A stretch of DNA of 64,000 nucleotides from CBDBBY01 sp965205055 (GTDB lineage: Bacteria > Pseudomonadota > Alphaproteobacteria > Rhodobacterales > Rhodobacteraceae), in NCBI GenBank assembly GCA_965205055.1, contig OZ242030.1, forward strand, positions 3,596,001 through 3,660,000, in the 5' to 3' direction. The stretch's first letter is position 1, and each line of letters begins with the position of its first letter. Position numbers and translations under genes: made by a program. Shown here one piece after another: positions 8,305-17,153 of this stretch. The notes beneath the pieces were generated by a model. The model was not told the DNA's origin. It saw nothing but the letters and a program-made list of their open reading frames with translations, and ran no database searches.

Positions 8305-9667
8305 CGAGAATCCACAGATCGCGCTCCGCTGATTGCGTCGCGGGGCCGGAGCGTGTCGGCAGGGCTGATCCGCCGGGCAGAACGCTGTATCCCGACGCGG
8401 TTCCCGCCGCGTAGGCGCGAAGCACGAATTCCGATGAGTTCGACGGCATTCCGGCGACTTGCGGGAAGCAGGATTTAGGGGACGTTTCCAGCGCGATGCA
8501 TTCGTTTCCTTCGGCGTTGAGAGTTTCTTCAAGGGCGGCGGTCTGAGCGGCTGTCGCATTGGCGCTGGAATGCAAGGGCTTTGCAGCCGCGTCGTTCGCT
8601 TTGAATATATCTAGGTCGTGGAGATTATCGAGAACGAAACGCTTGCCGGCTTCGTCGCCGCAGCGCCAATGCGGCGCGTTCTGCAGGATTGGCGCGCTGC
8701 CCGTGTAGAATTCGATGATTTCAGGCATCCGTGAAAACACCGCCAATTCGTCGACGACTCCGGCTCCGGGCGCTGCGAGAATGGCGAGCTTGCCTGAACG
8801 GTACAAATCGATCAGTCCCGGCACGCCGCTCGCCGCCGCTTCGAACATGAGCGGGTCAAGCAAGGATTTCGGCGAAAGGCGCAGCAGCACATCTACAGGC
8901 GCAAGTCCGCCGACGGTTCGAGCGGCTATGCGGCCGTCGTCGATTTCGATATCGCCGGGCCGCAGCGCGCCGGTTCCGATCATGTTGGCGGCACGCCGTT
9001 CGGCGGAGTCGCCGGAGCCGTTTTCGCTTGGAGACAGCACCCAAATCGATGGCGGCGCGCCCGATTCCGCAACTGCGACTTTCTCCAGCGCGCCGCGAAA
9101 TGCTTTCGGAATGCTTTCGGAGTTCATGAGCGGCGCAGTTTTGTAGAAAGCCGGCTCGGAACGCATGAAAGATTCGCGCATCCGCGGAATTCGGAGGCAC
9201 TCCCACGCGGAGCCCAAATCTTGCGACAGCACCTGAAAGTTCCCGCCGACGCACGCGACCTCGAATGAGATCGCATGAAAATAGGTCGCGCGGGGCGGTT
9301 CGAATCCGATCATCTGCGGCAGGTAGGCCGCGCTCTCCGAGACGACGCTCAAAGGGAGGGCTCCCGCGCTCAGAATGCGCTGCTCGAAGTAGATGTCGCG
9401 GAGGAATTCATTGAGTGCTTGCGCTCTCTGGGCGAGTCCGAGCTCAATCAGGCGCCACGCGCTCAGAGACGCAACACCCGGTACTGCGTCGGGGCTCGAA
9501 GGCCCGCAATGCGACGGATTCTTGCGGCTTTTCAATCCAATCGAACCGTCGTGAACATGATGGCTTTCAAGCTCGTTCCCGGACGCGCACTCCTGTCCGC
9601 CGCTGCGGTTGCGTCCGGAGATCTGAGACGCTCTTTGCGACAATTCCGGTGGCTTTGGGTCGGGCAT
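8297..9667 (-). CDS. Circularly permuted ATP-grasp family protein (COG2308), divergent
   Basis: The 456-residue protein resembles the permuted ATP-grasp enzymes: an N-terminal segment around LAQRAQALNEFLRDIYFEQR, then QMIGFEPPRATYFHAISFEV, and near the C-terminus FVLRAYAAGTASGYSVLPGG, which corresponds to the family strand LRxYxxxxxxGYxVMPGG. These enzymes form ATP-dependent amide bonds. Many residues between the blocks look poorly conserved, and the first 60 residues are low-complexity and unlike the family, so activity is uncertain. The start is ATG 9665-9667 (a TTG directly before it is possible). It heads the four-gene operon. An alternative is a catalytically reduced partner of alpha-E. 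Confidence 0.82.
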   Translation of the reverse strand: MPDPKPPELSQRASQISGRNRSGGQECASGNELESHHVHDGSIGLKSRKNPSHCGPSSPDAVPGVASLSAWRLIELGLAQRAQALNEFLRDIYFEQRILSAGALPLSVVSESAAYLPQMIGFEPPRATYFHAISFEVACVGGNFQVLSQDLGSAWECLRIPRMRESFMRSEPAFYKTAPLMNSESIPKAFRGALEKVAVAESGAPPSIWVLSPSENGSGDSAERRAANMIGTGALRPGDIEIDDGRIAARTVGGLAPVDVLLRLSPKSLLDPLMFEAAASGVPGLIDLYRSGKLAILAAPGAGVVDELAVFSRMPEIIEFYTGSAPILQNAPHWRCGDEAGKRFVLDNLHDLDIFKANDAAAKPLHSSANATAAQTAALEETLNAEGNECIALETSPKSCFPQVAGMPSNSSEFVLRAYAAGTASGYSVLPGGSALPTRSGPATQSAERDLWILDE

Positions 9668-9760
9668 CAATGCTCAGGAAATTGCATGTCAATCGCGCGA
9701 AGCTCGGTTGTCCTGTCGGGCATGGCGTTCCAAATACTATCTGCCGAGCAGCTGCATGAG

Positions 9761-9880
9761 AAGCTCGGTCCAATTGACTCAATTCGGAGGCATCTTCAAT
9801 CGGCAACCCTTGCAGCTCCGCGAACGAAAGCAGACAGTTGGCTTTGCCCTTCGTCGTAAGCCGCAAATGAGCGATGCTCC
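9761..9880. repeat. 120-bp dispersed repeat, copy 1
   Basis: This stretch is nearly identical, without gaps, to 14085-14204, with about ten mismatches. It starts at AAGCTC and ends at GCGATGCTCC. On the minus strand both copies keep one frame open, reading LRLTTKGKA...LSFAELQGLPIEDA and ELSQLD. Several differences fall at third codon positions, which suggests a once-coding segment. Copy 1 sits at the truncated 3' end of the ISAs1 remnant. I do not recognise the peptide. Confidence 0.85.
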
Positions 9881-10245
9881 TCGGCGCGGGAAAAGGTGCG
9901 CCGGAGCACTTTGTCGTCGATCGCGATCCGCCGGATGCCCTCCGCCTCCACGATCTTCGCCCAATCCGAAGCGAACCGCGCCAGAGCCGCCGCGAACGGC
10001 GCCGGCTTGATCATCCGGAACAGCCGCGAGAACGAGTCGTGGCTGGGCAAGCCGTGCTCCAGACGCATGAATCGGCGCGGAAACTTCTCGTTATTCTTCG
10101 CACAGTCCGCCATGTCGACGCAGGCCTGCCCGCCGCGCAGGCTCGAAAACACCGCGATCATCAGCATTTCGTGAAAGTCGTGGCGCGTCGCGTTGCTGGT
10201 CCGCTGATCCTCGACCCCATTGAATAATCGACGGAATCTTTCCAT
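9796..10245 (-). pseudogene. ISAs1-family transposase, 5' remnant
   Basis: From the ATG at 10243-10245 the frame gives MERFRRLFNGVEDQRT, then MLMIAVFSSLRGGQACVDMA, RLEHGLPSHDSFSRLFRMI and IRRIAIDDKVLRRTF. These are the N-terminal associated domain and the first catalytic-strand region of ISAs1-type DDE transposases (families read PSHDTFxRVFxxLdP and IAIDGKxLRRS). About 120 residues match, against 370-400 for an intact enzyme; similarity stops where the 120-bp repeat begins near 9880, and the remaining codons to TGA are unrelated. The Asp of the first catalytic strand is present, but the rest of the catalytic domain is missing. This is a dead IS fragment. Confidence 0.85.
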
Positions 10246-10312
10246 TGCCTGCCTCTTCGCTCTGCCCGGAACGGCTGGTGCCGCCTCTTTGCGAAACAGC
10301 ATGAAGCAATAG

Positions 10313-11402
10313 AGGATTAAATGCAATCGCCACGCGGCCCTGCTCGAGCGGATCTGCTTCTACTGCCGCGCGTGCGGGGGCGGCCGCTTCCCTTTGGACC
10401 GCCTGCTGGATTTGGAGGGCCGGAGCGCCGCGCCCGGGGCGGAAAGCCTCTACGCCGACGCCGCCAGTTCCGACAGTTATGAAGAAGCGGTCTGCAAGCT
10501 CGGGAATCTGGCCGGCATGACGGTGTCGAAAGCGACTCTCCAGCGCCACAGCACAAGGATCGGCGAAGAGATGCAGGCGTTCGAGCGGGAGGACGCAGAG
10601 GCGTCGCCTCCGGCGGCGCGGGTTCTGCTGGAGATCGACGACATCGGAGTTCCGATGGCCGCCCGCGAGGTCGAGAGGGTGGCCGGCAAGCAGGCGGACG
10701 GCACGGCAAAGACCCGCGAGGCGAAGGCCGTCGTCTGCCGCGAGGCCGACAGCCTGGATCCGACGACCGGGGAGCCGCGGAAGGACCGGAACAGCGGGGC
10801 TGCCGGCGTCCGCATCGACAGTGCGCAGGCCGTGAACGGGGCCGGCCGGGCCTCGGAGTTCGCCGCCCGCCTGGAGCAGTTCGTGCACCGGAACGGCGTG
10901 TTCGCGGCCGAGGAAGTGGTTGTGCTGTCCGATGGGGCGCCGTGGATCGGGACCGTCTGCGAGGAGATCTTGCCCGGACGGAAAACGACCTTCGTCCTCG
11001 ACCTGTACCACGCCCTCGAATATGCGGTCGCCGCCGTGCAGGACGCGGCGCCGGACGAGGGCAAGCGGGCGGCGTGGATGGAGAGGATCAGGAAGCAGCT
11101 GGACGCCGGGCGGGTCGACCGGGCCGCCGCCGCCCTGAAGCCGCATCGCGACCGGTCCGAAGCCGTCGCGGACTCCATCCGCACCTGCGAGGCCAACAGG
11201 GACCGAATGCGCTACGACCTCTGCCGGACGCGCAGACTGCCGGTCGGATCCGGCATCGTGGAAAGCGCCTGCAATTGCATCGTCGGGAACCGGCTGAAAG
11301 GAGCCGGGAGCCAACGCCGTGCTCGCCATCAGATGCTGCTTCGAAAGCATGCGCTGGCCCGACTTCCTCGACTGGAGGGCTTGCCGCGCCGCAGCCGCCT
11401 GA
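10313..11402 (+). pseudogene. ISKra4-family transposase, degenerate
   Basis: In frame from just after a TAG at 10310-10312, the sequence gives a partial zinc finger (YCRACGGGRFPLDRLLDL), then VVVLSDGAPWIGTVCEEILP, FVLDLYHALEYA and LPVGSGIVESACNCIVGNRL, all hallmarks of ISKra4 transposases. Immediately after RLKGAG the expected C-terminus (ANAVLAIRCCFESMRWPDF, ending WRACRAAAA) appears in another frame and stops at 11400-11402. This implies a small deletion plus frameshift near 11310. The N-terminus has no obvious start codon and abuts the ISAs1 fragment at about 10312. A full enzyme is thus not made. The long open frame on the other strand (10091-11422) is a shadow. Confidence 0.88.
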
Positions 11403-11528
11403 CCAAAGAAAATGGACCGCACCCGCGTCCAATCGAAGGCTTGACATCGCTTGGAAGGTATGCCGTGATTTTCAGCATGCGGGTGGGCGAATCGGATTTA
11501 CGGCAACCAATGGGAGGGAGTGGCACTC

Positions 11529-13424
11529 ATGAACATGAGAATGCTGATCGCGGTTCTCGCGTACTGCTCCGCCGCGGCGCTCTGCGCTTGCTCCGGCGGC
11601 GCCCCGGCAAGTCCTGGGACGCCGACGCCCGGATCCGCCGATCCGGGCGCTGACGATAGGACGGAGGCCCAGAAGGCTTTCGATACTGCGCTGGAAGATG
11701 CGCAGAAGAAGCTGACCGCTGCCCGGACGAATGTGGCCAGCGCGGTGGCTCTCGCGGCTGCTGCGAACACGGCTGCGGAGCGGACTGCTGCAACTGCCGC
11801 GCTGTCGAACGTGAGGACGGGGCTTGCAGACGCGGTGGCGGCGATAAACGCGCTGACGGCGCCGTCCGGCGACGTGACCAGGCTGGGGCGCGCGGTCAGG
11901 GCGGCGACCGCGGCCGACGCCGCCCTGACCGCCGATACCGCCAAGCTGGCAACCGGAGAGATGGAGCTGATTGCCAAGTTCGCTTGGTACCGGCAACGCC
12001 TCGCACGCTACCAGCTTAGGAACGGCGAAGCTGCGATGCCGAGCGAAGGAGGACGTGAAGGAGCCCATGTAAAGATCGAAAGGATTCCGCGAACAATCGA
12101 CACGTCCGCGACTGATAGCACCCAGATTGCCAATCCTGCGGCCTTCAAGCGCGAGACATTCAAAACAGTCGTGTATGCGGACGGCAAGGAGATGTTCTCC
12201 GCCAGCGGCGATGAATTCAAGGTGGAGGGGTACACGAATACCGATGGCGGAGTTTATAATAGGGACCTTCATACGTATGCAGGATTGAAGTTGACGAGGG
12301 AAGGAATTGTCATTCGCACCGGCGGAACAATGCCCTCAGGCGTGCATTTTAGCCAATGGCATACAGATTACGCCGACACGCGGCGAGATATCACGAAGTA
12401 CGTGAATGATAACAGTCCGCCGCACAGTCGGAACGGATGGGATCTTGTATTGACGTTCGGCGAACCGCACACCATGTCCGTCCCGGTGGGCGAGCCCGGC
12501 AGAAATCACCGTTCCAGCTGGACGGGCAACGGCGACTTCTACTGGAGAAGCTTCGTTCCTGCTGCTCCCAGCCAGTTGGAGACGGACGGGGACTACTATG
12601 ATTCACGCGCATTCAACCAGCCCGACGGGTACAAGGATCTTGGCACATATGAGGTCTGGCTGTCCAATTATGTCGGCGTGAACGCGAATCTTGAGCCGGT
12701 CGCAGGCTCTGGAGATAATCCTCATTCTATAGACGACGAGCCGTATTATTTGAAGTACGCCGCATACGGGTTGTTTGTCTTTACTGCAGACAGGGAAACC
12801 TTCCGGGACGGCTCCAGTGGCCACAAGGGCCGCATACAGACCATGCATCTCGGCTACTCGGCTTTCGCGGACGAGGACGGCCAAAGAACGACGGACATCG
12901 GCACGGCGATCACCAGCGCGAAATTCCGCGGGCAGACGCTTGCCCATGCATTCACGGGCACCCACGCATTTCCAGACTTCCGTGATTCGAAATTGTTGCG
13001 AGGCGATGCGATCTTGACGGTGACGATTCCGGAAACCGGCGGCGGGACCATCGAAGGGGACTTGAAAAACTTTGAAGAGTGGACCGGCGGCACGTGGAAG
13101 GCCTTTACTTCCGATTTCAGTGTCGATTTGCAGAGCGCCGCCATCACGGATGCAGGAACATTCTCCGGCGCCGCGGCAGCTTCATCCACAGCAAGAACCG
13201 CCGATTTCCCAGCCCGCTTGCCCATCGGCCACGCCTCCTACAGCTTCAGCGGCGGCCTCAACACCGGCGGAGCTTTCAAGGGATCATTCTACGGTCCCCG
13301 CGACGACAGCGCCGATCTTGAAGTTGCCGGAAGCTGGACCACAGGCACAGGAATTTCTCCCAAGTGGAGCATTTTCGGCAGTTTCGCCGCCAAGCAAAGA
13401 CCTGCGGCAGCACCCGGCAACTAG
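11529..13424 (+). CDS. TbpB-like surface lipoprotein
   Basis: The 631-residue product starts at ATG 11529, downstream of GGAGGG. It begins with a hydrophobic signal peptide ending in a lipobox-like LCAC before SGGAPASPGTP, so it is probably lipidated. Residues from about 45 to 135 are an Ala-rich, coiled-coil-like stalk with repeated short Ala-Thr-Asp runs. The C-terminal 60 residues include ASYSFSGGLNTGGAFKGSFY followed by GPRDDSADLEVAGSW, the signature of the C-terminal eight-stranded barrel of transferrin-binding-protein-B-like lipoproteins. Such proteins are displayed on the outer surface and bind host or metal-carrier ligands. No TonB receptor or Slam translocator gene is adjacent. It lies between IS remnants, suggesting acquisition; the ligand is unknown. 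Confidence 0.78.
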   Translation: MNMRMLIAVLAYCSAAALCACSGGAPASPGTPTPGSADPGADDRTEAQKAFDTALEDAQKKLTAARTNVASAVALAAAANTAAERTAATAALSNVRTGLADAVAAINALTAPSGDVTRLGRAVRAATAADAALTADTAKLATGEMELIAKFAWYRQRLARYQLRNGEAAMPSEGGREGAHVKIERIPRTIDTSATDSTQIANPAAFKRETFKTVVYADGKEMFSASGDEFKVEGYTNTDGGVYNRDLHTYAGLKLTREGIVIRTGGTMPSGVHFSQWHTDYADTRRDITKYVNDNSPPHSRNGWDLVLTFGEPHTMSVPVGEPGRNHRSSWTGNGDFYWRSFVPAAPSQLETDGDYYDSRAFNQPDGYKDLGTYEVWLSNYVGVNANLEPVAGSGDNPHSIDDEPYYLKYAAYGLFVFTADRETFRDGSSGHKGRIQTMHLGYSAFADEDGQRTTDIGTAITSAKFRGQTLAHAFTGTHAFPDFRDSKLLRGDAILTVTIPETGGGTIEGDLKNFEEWTGGTWKAFTSDFSVDLQSAAITDAGTFSGAAAASSTARTADFPARLPIGHASYSFSGGLNTGGAFKGSFYGPRDDSADLEVAGSWTTGTGISPKWSIFGSFAAKQRPAAAPGN

Positions 13425-13711
13425 CTGCGGCTTATGCTGTCGGGACGTGATCAAGAGCAGCGCCGCCTGATTTGGAATCGACCCGATCCTGAAGGGATCC
13501 GGATTTCCGAAATCGTGTCGCGGCTTCGATCAATCAGCCTGTGCAGGAAGTCGCGGCATAAGCCGAATCTCGTTTCGGCGGACGCGGATACGGCGGCAAG
13601 GACATGATCCTGAGTCGGCGAGCGCGGGATGCCGACTGCTGCTGAAAGGGTTTCCGGCTTCCGAATCCTGGCGGGATGATCGAATTCCTCCCCAGGCAGC
13701 ATGTTCGCGGA

Positions 13712-14077
13712 TCAGGGTTCCGCTGGCATGCGATATCCGGCTCGGTCCACGGTGAACTCGATGTCCAGCTCCAGAATGTCGCCCGGATAGAACAGGCTGG
13801 CGGAGTAAATCAGCTTGCCCTCGGCGTCGAAGAATTCCCTGAACACCCTGAACACCGCTGAGTTCACATTGATGTCCAGTGCTTGGGCCAAATCGAAGTC
13901 CGCGTAGGAAATCGTCACTTTCTGGCGGGCGGAGAACACCTCAACCCCGAGATCCTTCAGCACGCTCACCACGATTTCCTTGGAAAACCTGTCCGGAGCC
14001 TTTGCGAAAATCCCCTCGTCCAAGCGCAGACTCACCCGGCAGAACGGCTTGCCGTCCTTGGCGTGAATCCGTTGCAT
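13712..14077 (-). pseudogene. GntR-family UTRA-domain fragment
   Basis: The frame reads MQRIHAKDGKPFCRVSLRLD, EGIFAKAPDRFSKEIVVSVL, KDLGVEVFSARQKVTISYAD and LYYPG-like SASLFYPGDILELDIEF, the second half of the UTRA ligand-binding domain of GntR/HutC regulators. The N-terminal winged-helix and first half of UTRA are missing; instead the 120-bp repeat copy 2 begins eight bases upstream of this ATG, in a different frame. The remaining 121 residues could fold only partially. I read it as a regulator truncated by the repeat or by recombination. Whether any product is made is unclear. Confidence 0.7.
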
Positions 14078-14084
14078 GCAGCGG

Positions 14085-14204
14085 AAGCTCCGTCCAATTG
14101 ACTCAATTCGGATGCATCTTCAATGGGCAACCCTTGCAGCTCCGCGAACGAAAGCCAGCAGTCGGCTTTGCCCTTCGTCGTAAGTCGCAAATAAGCGATG
14201 CTCC
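14085..14204. repeat. 120-bp dispersed repeat, copy 2
   Basis: This is the partner of 9761-9880. It shares CAATTGACTCAATTCGG, TTGCAGCTCCGCGAACGAAA and GGCTTTGCCCTTCGTCGTAA exactly. On the minus strand it reads AYLRLTTKGKADCWLSFAEL then QGLPIEDASELSQLD, where copy 1 has H/Y, N/D and L/W substitutions plus synonymous changes. It adjoins the UTRA fragment on one side and the carA upstream region on the other. The 4.2 kb between the copies is entirely IS remnants plus the TbpB-like lipoprotein gene. Confidence 0.85.
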
Positions 14205-14413
14205 GCAGTCGGAGCACGAAGTTCGCCTGCGGAGAATCCCGAAAGATATCCGCTCGGGCTGTATTTGCTCGATTCATGGAATCAGGGAAGAGAAATTCGC
14301 GACAAGGTGAATCCGATGTCGAAGTCCTGCATGGATTTGCAGTTTCCGGGCGGCCTCAACTCCGATATACGGATCGACCTGATTGGAGACCCTTGGCAGT
14401 GCCCGGCGAAGAC

Positions 14414-15580
14414 ATGGAGAATTCCAAAACCGAAATCGCGACCGGCTGCGTCGTTTTGCCGGACGGGTCCGCATATTACGGGATCGGATTCGGCGCGAGC
14501 GGGTGGTCGGTCGGCGAGCTTTGCTTCAATACCGCCATGACGGGCTATCAGGAAATCATGACCGATCCGTCGTACGCGGGGCAGGCGGTGGTGTTCACGT
14601 TTCCGCATATCGGAAACACCGGCGCGAATTCGGAAGATAACGAAGCCGAAAGGCCGTCCGCGATCGGAATGATCATGAAATGGACGCCGTCGGAGCAGTC
14701 GAGCTGGCGCGCGGAAGAAAAATTCTCCGAGTGGCTTTCGGGACGAAACCAGATCGGAATCGGCGCTGTCGATACGCGGCGCCTGACCAGATTCGTCCGC
14801 ACGCAGGGGGCTCAGCACGCGGCGCTTGCGCACGAGCCTGACGGGAAATTCGACATTCCGGAATTGGCGCGGCAAGCGCGGGACTTCCCTGGCCTTGACG
14901 GCTTGGATCTGGCGAAAGACGCCTCAGTTCTTCAGCAGTACCAATGGAGTGAGCCGCGCTGGCGATGGCCCGGCGGCAAGCCTGAACGCGTTGAGGCGAG
15001 ATACAGGGTCGCCGCCGTGGATTACGGCGCCAAGGAGAACATCCTGCGCTGCTTGGCGTCCGTCGGCTGCGAAGTCACGGTGTTTCCTGCGCAGACGGAC
15101 TGGGAAACCATTCTGGCATCCAGCCCGGACGGCCTGTTTCTGTCGAACGGCCCCGGGGACCCTGCTGCCACGGCCGAATACGCTGTTCCGATGATACGCG
15201 GCATTCTTGAGAATTCCCAGATTCCGATATTCGGCATATGCTTGGGACATCAGCTGCTGGCGTTGGCGCTCGGCGCAAAGACGGCGAAGATGAAATTCGG
15301 GCATCACGGCGCGAACCACCCCGTCAAAGATGCGGAGACCGGAAAAGTCGAAATCACTTCAATGAACCACGGCTTCACCGTCGCGAAGGAAACTCTGCCC
15401 CCGGGGGTGGTCGAAACGCATTTTTCATTGTTCGACGGAACGAATTGCGGGATCCGAATGCTCGACCGGCCGGTGTTTTCCGTTCAGTTCCATCCGGAGG
15501 CGAGTCCGGGTCCGCAGGACAGCTTCTACCTGTTCGAAAATTTCGCGCGCGCGATGGAGAAGGGCGCCGGAAACGGCTGA
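14414..15580 (+). CDS. carA: Carbamoyl-phosphate synthase small (glutaminase) subunit
   Basis: CarA hydrolyses glutamine and passes ammonia to CarB for carbamoyl phosphate used in arginine and pyrimidine synthesis. The 388-residue protein has the N-terminal CPSase domain (LCFNTAMTGYQEIMTDPSY) and a class I amidotransferase domain with GPGDP at 246-250, nucleophile Cys276 in GICLGHQLL, and His360/Glu362 in VQFHPEASPGP. I choose ATG 14414 (MENSKTEIATG); in-frame codons further upstream are not conserved. carB is not downstream: the next feature is an IS5-type fragment 46 bp on. The partner must lie elsewhere. Confidence 0.96.
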   Translation: MENSKTEIATGCVVLPDGSAYYGIGFGASGWSVGELCFNTAMTGYQEIMTDPSYAGQAVVFTFPHIGNTGANSEDNEAERPSAIGMIMKWTPSEQSSWRAEEKFSEWLSGRNQIGIGAVDTRRLTRFVRTQGAQHAALAHEPDGKFDIPELARQARDFPGLDGLDLAKDASVLQQYQWSEPRWRWPGGKPERVEARYRVAAVDYGAKENILRCLASVGCEVTVFPAQTDWETILASSPDGLFLSNGPGDPAATAEYAVPMIRGILENSQIPIFGICLGHQLLALALGAKTAKMKFGHHGANHPVKDAETGKVEITSMNHGFTVAKETLPPGVVETHFSLFDGTNCGIRMLDRPVFSVQFHPEASPGPQDSFYLFENFARAMEKGAGNG

Positions 15581-15626
15581 ACGATATTCGCTCCGGACAG
15601 GCGGACCTCCGCTCTCTGCCTGCCGC

Positions 15627-15980
15627 TCACTTGGCCGATGGCTTGCGCTTTCTTTTTTTCCGCGGTTTGGCAACGACCAAGGGTTTTTTGGGGGCGGTGC
15701 GGTCAAGGCCGAGCGCCTCGATGCGGATGCGGATCTGGTAGTGTTCTTCCAATCCGTCAAACAGTCGGTCAAGCACGCCTGTATCGGCCCAACGGCGCAT
15801 CCGGGTGTAAACCGTGTACCATTTGCCGAAGCGCTCAGGCAGGGCGCGCCATTTGCAGCCGGTCTCAGCGACATGAATGATCGCATTGATGATGGTGAGG
15901 TTCGAAACCAGAACGTTCCCTCGCTGAACCGGCAAATAGGGGTGGAGGGCGGGATATTGCTCTTCAGTGAGTTCAGTCAT
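15627..15980 (-). pseudogene. IS5-family (DUF4096-type) transposase, N-terminal remnant
   Basis: From ATG 15978-15980 the frame gives MTELTEEQYPALHPYLPVQR, NAIIHVAETGCKWRALPERF, GKWYTVYTRMRRWADTGVLD and RLFDGL, the N-terminal domain of IS5-group transposases. After RIRIEALGLD the conserved catalytic continuation (usually STSxKVHPDGTGA) is replaced by a Lys/Arg-rich tail (RTAPKKPLVVAKPRKKRKRK) and a stop. Only about 117 residues remain and the DDE domain is lost. The insertion lies immediately downstream of carA, where carB or another gene might have been. Confidence 0.82.
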
Positions 15981-16028
15981 GGCGGCTGCATAGCACAAAA
16001 CGAAACAAAACAATAGTGCCGGCGCGCT

Positions 16029-17153
16029 CTATTCGGCCAGATGGCTTTCGCAAAGCGCGATCGCATTGTTGAAAACGGCAAGCGCCTTGCCAAGCGCTTG
16101 CTTCGCTGAATCTTCGTCTTCATTCTGTGACGCGATCCAGTAGTCCCCGAAGAAAGTGCCGGTTTCGAACGCAACGAAATTCATGATTTGCGTCAGTTCG
16201 ACGAGGCGACGGAATTCGCGCTGCTTGACCGCGTGGAATCCGCTTTGCCAACAAGCTTCCCGAGCTTGGTCGGCAACAGAATTCAAGAGCGCGTCCACGG
16301 AATCCAAGTCGCCGTCAACGGGCAGGGCTACGACGGGCCGGGAAGAGCCGTCGCTCATGGAGCCGCAGTAGTCCTCGATTGCTTGGAACGCTTCGGCAGT
16401 CTCGTCGTCGACGGCCATCTCCTCGCCGGTGAAATCCAGTCCTGCGTTCATTTCCCAACGAAACCTCAGTTCGTCGACGAACAAGGCGGCGGCTTCGATC
16501 GTCGCCATCAATTCGTAATCTTTCTTGTCCCATGCGGCGGACAGCGCGAGAGCGCAAGCGTCGGCCGCTTCGCGCCCGGGGATATCCATCGTCGGGGCAT
16601 TGAATGTCGGCTGCGGGAATACTTCGGGAAGTTCCGGGGACCACGACGCCCACATGCCCGCTGCGTTCGCCCGCGCCTCCTCTTCGATCGGCCAAAGATA
16701 TTCGTAAATTCCGATCGCCAATCCGAGTTCCACCATTCGACTTGCGATATCGACGCCGCCCGCGGAGCAATTGTATCCAGTGTCGAATTCCGAATAAATC
16801 TGCTCGCAAATCACCGTCGCGTCTTCGGTCAACTGGACAAGCGTTGCTGCGGCTGCTTCACGGCAAGTCGGTTCGCCAGGACCGACCGGGCACTGCAAGC
16901 CCGGAGCCGGCAGATCCAGTCCGGCAACGGGAAGAATCGGGCCGTCGGGAATGCCGACGAGAGTCACGCCGTCGGCGACCCTTACATCGCCCTCCCAACG
17001 GACTGCCGGTTCGGCAGCAGCGCTGATCCCCTCTGCAGTCGCGCCGTCGGCGATGTCTGCGCCATCTTCCGGATTTGCTTGCGCATGGGACGCGCTGCTC
17101 AGAAGGATTGAAAACATTGTCGCGCAAACTGGCGCTCTCGCGAAGGATTTCAT
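16029..17153 (-). CDS. Secreted protein with degenerate staphylococcal-nuclease-like domain
   Basis: The 374-residue protein starts at ATG 17151-17153 with a signal peptide (positive start, hydrophobic run, cleavage after SHAQA). Residues about 50-175 follow the SNase fold pattern: VADGVTLVGI, then GLDLPAPGLQCP, CREAAAATLVQL, a Cys pair, GGVDIASRMVELGLA and EEEARANAAGMWAS. The catalytic Asp-Arg-Glu-Arg set looks largely missing: the DGDT motif is DGVT and the IRLxGID strand reads ILPVAGLD. The remaining 200 residues match nothing I know, with several cysteines suggesting periplasmic disulfides. It is probably a binding or structural protein rather than a nuclease. Confidence 0.62.
   Translation of the reverse strand: MKSFARAPVCATMFSILLSSASHAQANPEDGADIADGATAEGISAAAEPAVRWEGDVRVADGVTLVGIPDGPILPVAGLDLPAPGLQCPVGPGEPTCREAAAATLVQLTEDATVICEQIYSEFDTGYNCSAGGVDIASRMVELGLAIGIYEYLWPIEEEARANAAGMWASWSPELPEVFPQPTFNAPTMDIPGREAADACALALSAAWDKKDYELMATIEAAALFVDELRFRWEMNAGLDFTGEEMAVDDETAEAFQAIEDYCGSMSDGSSRPVVALPVDGDLDSVDALLNSVADQAREACWQSGFHAVKQREFRRLVELTQIMNFVAFETGTFFGDYWIASQNEDEDSAKQALGKALAVFNNAIALCESHLAE

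Noticed and set aside
10091..11422. 443-codon open frame opposite the ISKra4 remnant
   Set aside because: It lacks motifs and is a composition shadow of the transposase.
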